From positions 3,592,868 to 3,656,867 of the forward strand of contig NZ_KB235914.1 of the NCBI RefSeq assembly GCF_000332175.1: DNA of 64,000 nucleotides, given 5' to 3'. The translations under genes were made by a program, and so were the position numbers. The notes under the pieces were generated by a model. It had not been told where the DNA came from and made no database searches. It saw only the letters and a list, made by a program, of their open reading frames with translations. Shown piece by piece: positions 61,135-64,000 of the stretch; within the stretch, counting starts at the first letter, position 1; each line of letters begins with the position of its first letter. Origin of the DNA: Pseudanabaena sp. PCC 6802 (GTDB lineage: Bacteria; Cyanobacteriota; Cyanobacteriia; Pseudanabaenales; Pseudanabaenaceae).

Positions 61135-63446
61135 GCGCATCAGAGGAACGACAGCATTACCAAAACTGGTTTGAGCTTGCCCCCGATGCCTGCTTGATAA
61201 CGGATGTCAAAGGCACGATTGAGGTGGCAAACGGGGCTGCTGCTGCCCTGCTGAACGTGCGGCGCAATTCGTTGGTAGGCAAATCCCTGCTTTCCTTTGT
61301 GGCCGAATCCGATCGCCCCGCGCTCTCTGCCCAGCTAGATAACCTTACCCACTCGAACCAACCAGCGTCAAAACGTTCTCCCCAGCGATCGCGGAGCCAG
61401 ATTTTATTGCAGGATTGGGAATTGTCTTTGCAACCGCAGAAGCAGGCTGCCTTCCCAGTCTCTTTGTCACTGACGGGAGAGCGCGTTGGCGCAGCCTCTC
61501 GGAACGAGACTCGCCAGGGACAGGTCGCGTGCTTGTACTGGTTATTTCGCGATTTGAGCGATCGCAAACAAGCCGAACTCGCTCTCAGGGAAACGCAACA
61601 ACAGCTTCAAGCAATTCTCGATAACTCACCTGCGGTTATCTACGCGATCGATCGGCAAAACCAACATCTGTTCGTGAATCGCAGTTATGCCGAAATTATG
61701 TCTGTGACACCAGAAGCCCCGATCGGCAAGAGTATCTATGAATTCTGGCCGGCGGAAACTGCTAATAATTTTGCTGCCAATAACCAACAAGTCATTCAAG
61801 ACAATCGACCCGTCAAAGTAGAAGAAGTCGTGCCTCAGCCAGATGGACTGCACACCTATATTACCCTCAAGTTCCCCCTGCGCGATGTCGATGGCAACCC
61901 ATACGCCGTCTGCGGTATTTCTACAGACATTACCGATCGCAAACAGACAGAACAGAAAATCCGCGAACAAGCCGCCCTGTTAGACATCACCTCTGATGCG
62001 ATTTTTGTGCGCGACTTAGACAACCGAATTATTTACTGGAACCGGGGGGCAGAGCGGTTGTATGGGTGGTCGGCTGAGGAGGCGATCGGGCAATTTGCCG
62101 ATCTATTGCTCCAAGACCCGACCTCTACTATCGCAGTGATATTACAACGGCTGACAGAAACAGGAGAATGGCAGGGTGAAATCCACAACATAACCAAATC
62201 TGGGGAAGCGGTTACTGTCGCAGTGCGTTGGACATTAATGCGGGATGTCGCAGGTCAACCGCAGGCGATTTTGACCGTTGATACCGACATCACCGAAAAG
62301 AAAAGTCTGGAAGCTCAGTTCCATCAGGCTCAGCGCATGGAAAGTTTGGGTACATTGGCAAGCGGCATCGCCCACGATCTCAACAACGTCCTCACACCCA
62401 TCGTGTCGATCTCTCAACTATTGCGATTGCGCCAACCCACGCTAGATCGACAATCGCAAGAGATGCTAAAGGTTTTAGAAGAAAGTGCCAAACGCGGTGC
62501 AAGCATCATCAAACAAATTCTGACCTTTACCAGAGGCACCGGAGGAGAGCGACAACCCGTCCAGATTGCACCCATATTGCAGGAAGTAATCGACGTTACC
62601 CAACAAACGTTTCCCAAATCGATTTCCATTCATGCATCCACACTCGACCCAGAACTTCAGCTAATTTCTGTCGATCCCACCTATTTGCATCAGGTTTTGA
62701 TGAACCTCTGCGTCAACGCCCGCGATGCTATGCCCAATGGCGGTGCGATCGCGCTGTCTGCCGAAAATTTCCACGTTGACGCACTCTTTGCCCAAATGCA
62801 CCTGGAGGCTCGCGTCGGTAACTACGTGTTAATTACTGTTGCCGATACGGGCAGCGGCATTCCCCCAGAGGTGCGCGATCGCATCTTCGAGCCGTTTTTT
62901 ACTACCAAAGCGCTCGGGCAAGGCACTGGCTTAGGACTTGCCAGTGTCCTGGGCATTGTCAAAGCCTATGGTGGATTTATCGAGGTGCAGAGCCAGCCAG
63001 GAACGGGCAGCCAGTTTAAGATATATCTACCTGCCCTAGTGGAAATGGAAGCAATCCCCTATGAGGCTCTAACCGAGTTGCCCCGAGGGCGCGGAGAATC
63101 GATTTTGATCGTCGATGATGAGAATGCCATTCTTCAATCCGCTCAAGTCATTTTAGAAGCTTACAATTATCGGGTTATTACTGCTAGTCGGGGCGCTGAT
63201 GCGATTGAAATTTATCGCGATCGCCAGGATGAGATTCACGCCGTGTTGATGGACATGATGATGCCCGAAATGGATGGTATCAATGCGATCCAGGCACTGC
63301 AAGCGATAAATCCCCATGTCAAGATCGTCGCTACGAGCGGACTGGCGGGAAACTATCGGCCAACTTTGCAAACCCTTGGTATCGCGATCGTATTGACCAA
63401 ACCATTCAACACGATAGAACTCTTACACAGTATCTCCCAACATTGA
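61131..63446 (+). CDS. Hybrid histidine kinase: three PAS, HisKA, HATPase, REC
   Basis: The protein has 771 aa with no membrane span. PAS 1 (~10-130, [20 protein letters not shown]), PAS 2 (~150-275, [20 protein letters not shown], with a PAC end [16 protein letters not shown]) and PAS 3 (~285-400, [20 protein letters not shown]). HisKA with [20 protein letters not shown] (His ~414), HATPase with [20 protein letters not shown] and a C-terminal REC with Asp in [13 protein letters not shown] (~706). Translation is coupled to the preceding regulator, so the pair should be one pathway. Confidence 0.93.
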   Translation: MSASEERQHYQNWFELAPDACLITDVKGTIEVANGAAAALLNVRRNSLVGKSLLSFVAESDRPALSAQLDNLTHSNQPASKRSPQRSRSQILLQDWELSLQPQKQAAFPVSLSLTGERVGAASRNETRQGQVACLYWLFRDLSDRKQAELALRETQQQLQAILDNSPAVIYAIDRQNQHLFVNRSYAEIMSVTPEAPIGKSIYEFWPAETANNFAANNQQVIQDNRPVKVEEVVPQPDGLHTYITLKFPLRDVDGNPYAVCGISTDITDRKQTEQKIREQAALLDITSDAIFVRDLDNRIIYWNRGAERLYGWSAEEAIGQFADLLLQDPTSTIAVILQRLTETGEWQGEIHNITKSGEAVTVAVRWTLMRDVAGQPQAILTVDTDITEKKSLEAQFHQAQRMESLGTLASGIAHDLNNVLTPIVSISQLLRLRQPTLDRQSQEMLKVLEESAKRGASIIKQILTFTRGTGGERQPVQIAPILQEVIDVTQQTFPKSISIHASTLDPELQLISVDPTYLHQVLMNLCVNARDAMPNGGAIALSAENFHVDALFAQMHLEARVGNYVLITVADTGSGIPPEVRDRIFEPFFTTKALGQGTGLGLASVLGIVKAYGGFIEVQSQPGTGSQFKIYLPALVEMEAIPYEALTELPRGRGESILIVDDENAILQSAQVILEAYNYRVITASRGADAIEIYRDRQDEIHAVLMDMMMPEMDGINAIQALQAINPHVKIVATSGLAGNYRPTLQTLGIAIVLTKPFNTIELLHSISQH

Positions 63447-63461
63447 CGCTCCCTATTAATT

Positions 63462-63562
63462 ACCCCTAATATTGCCTGACGATTGGAAGTCGCGACTACA
63501 CAAACAAAATTGCCTGGCGATTGGAAATCGCGGCTATACGAGCAAAGTCCGCTTGCGCGGGC
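63462..63562. repeat. Cyanobacterial AAGTCCGC-type repeat, two units, inverted
   Basis: Two head-to-tail units (ATTGCCTGACGATTGGAAGT and ATTGCCTGGCGATTGGAAAT) are followed by GCAAAGTCCGCTTGCGCGGG. They are related, inverted, to 13012-13076. Confidence 0.75.
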
Positions 63563-63581
63563 TGTCAAGGAAAAAGGGGTT

Positions 63582-63681
63582 ATACCAATTCTCTAAAGTA
63601 AAATTACAGATTACTGGAGGGGCGAACGGCCGTTCGCCCGTACGTAGATTGATATGTAGTTCAATTTTGAAGAATTGGTAT
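63582..63681. mobile_element. 100-bp MITE, copy 2
   Basis: It is the same length as, and 98% identical to, 49742-49841, with the same ATACCAATTCT ends and the GGGCGAACGGCCGTTCGCCC centre. It sits directly after the AAGTCCGC-type repeat. Confidence 0.88.
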
Positions 63682-63715
63682 TAGCAACCCAGGACTTTGT
63701 ATCGCTACTCCCAAT

Positions 63716-63747
63716 AAAAAACGTGCAGGTCGTGGAGATCTGCACGT
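63716..63747 (-). terminator. Rho-independent terminator of the porin gene
   Basis: On the minus strand ACGTGCAG and CTGCACGT flank an 11-nt loop and are followed by six Ts. It lies 25 nt after the porin stop codon. Confidence 0.85.
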
Positions 63748-63771
63748 CAAAACTCAGAGAAACTACGAACT

Positions 63772-64000
63772 CTAGAAAGTGAACACTGTGCGCAATGTCC
63801 CAACTGTAACCGTGCCGTTCGCGCTGTTGTTATTGGGATTAAAGATGAACTGGATATCAGGCGTAATTGTAATATTGTTGCTAATTGGGAAGTTGTAGAA
63901 CAATTCCAAATTAGTTTGAGAACTATTACCCACCTGGCTGGAGATGAACGGCTGACCCACAGCGATCGCAGCTAGAGCGCCTGGCTTGAACAGATCTGGG
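63772..64000 (-). CDS. C-terminal end of a cyanobacterial porin (OprB-like), cut by the right edge
   Basis: The 75 visible residues (DLFKPGALAAIAVGQPFIS, TNLELFYNFPISNNITITPD, GTLRTVFTF) are alternating beta strands ending in an aromatic residue, the pattern of an outer-membrane beta barrel, and resemble SLH/OprB iron-uptake or carbohydrate-selective porins. The rest lies beyond 64000. A strong terminator follows. Confidence 0.85.
   Translation of the reverse strand, partial: PDLFKPGALAAIAVGQPFISSQVGNSSQTNLELFYNFPISNNITITPDIQFIFNPNNNSANGTVTVGTLRTVFTF

Noticed and set aside
1-64000. tRNA or rRNA genes
   Set aside because: I looked for T-arm words such as GGTTCGAATCC and for rRNA motifs in the gaps and saw none.
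1-64000. CRISPR array
   Set aside because: No run of evenly spaced identical 25-40-bp repeats; the repeats seen are dispersed, tandem 9-11-bp, or MITEs.

Overview
The window is cyanobacterial chromosome. The HIP1 octamer GCGATCGC and close variants are everywhere, and the gene set is cyanobacterial: rbcR, sigF, a ycf46-type AAA protein, DUF1816 and DUF3172 proteins, a V4R/phycobilisome-like/ferredoxin cluster, Uma2 proteins and hybrid histidine kinases. It resembles a mesophilic Pseudanabaena/Leptolyngbya-like genome, but no marker here fixes the genus. I saw no rRNA, tRNA or CRISPR array.

Layout. 1-5.6 kb is an accessory, plasmid/phage-like island of tiny genes: a cut gene end full of GGTTCC repeats, a J-domain protein, two ribbon-helix-helix-like proteins, a phage-type HTH protein, and a ~0.85 kb gene-free stretch of unusual composition. 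5.6-9.8 kb is the pstSCAB phosphate operon behind a clear four-repeat Pho box. 10-11.9 kb holds a HIP1-free methyltransferase gene, a decayed nagA and an orphan IS605-type right end. 11.9-20.2 kb is housekeeping: accD, dnaK, grpE, an alpha/beta hydrolase, a TVP38-type membrane protein, a HicB-like orphan, an M20 amidohydrolase and riboflavin synthase. 20.3-23.2 kb holds two coupled hypothetical genes, then a HEAT-like gene broken twice by related insertions: a full IS5-family element (TCA duplication) and a 132-bp MITE with matching ends (TAA duplication). 23.3-28.4 kb: purL, glcF, DUF3172, WecB/TagA.

28.5-34.9 kb is one minus-strand island built around an ECF42-type sigma factor, with two YCII/DGPF proteins, a DUF1579 protein, a VOC protein, an ABM monooxygenase-like protein and a small membrane protein. 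Two of these genes carry the same promoter-like motif TGTCGA-N17-CGAC, and a third carries a near match at the same spacing. Next to it are a TipAS-domain gene that has lost its MerR DNA-binding half but kept a MerR-type promoter, a DUF1772 protein and an NmrA-like reductase. An ISKra4-type IS at 35083-36279 sits inside a copy of a dispersed GC-rich repeat with an exact 8-bp target duplication.

36.3-42.7 kb: an EcfT-like transporter subunit, TldE/PmbA, a ferritin-like protein, and a minus-strand cluster matching the photosystem II assembly (slr0144-slr0152-like) genes. 43.4-52.3 kb: rbcR, dnaA, pdxA, two adjacent sensor kinases, a BT1 transporter and sigF. 52.6-63.4 kb: a STAND NTPase without its usual repeats, a TPR protein, a Ycf46-like ATPase, Uma2, a zinc-ribbon/DUF1816/STAS operon, and a response-regulator/hybrid-kinase pair. 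The right edge cuts a porin gene.

The window is also rich in short mobile repeats: at least six copies of a ~100-bp GC-rich family, two 98% identical 100-bp MITEs, a pair of ~95-bp elements, a cyanobacterial AAGTCCGC-type repeat, and isolated palindromes.
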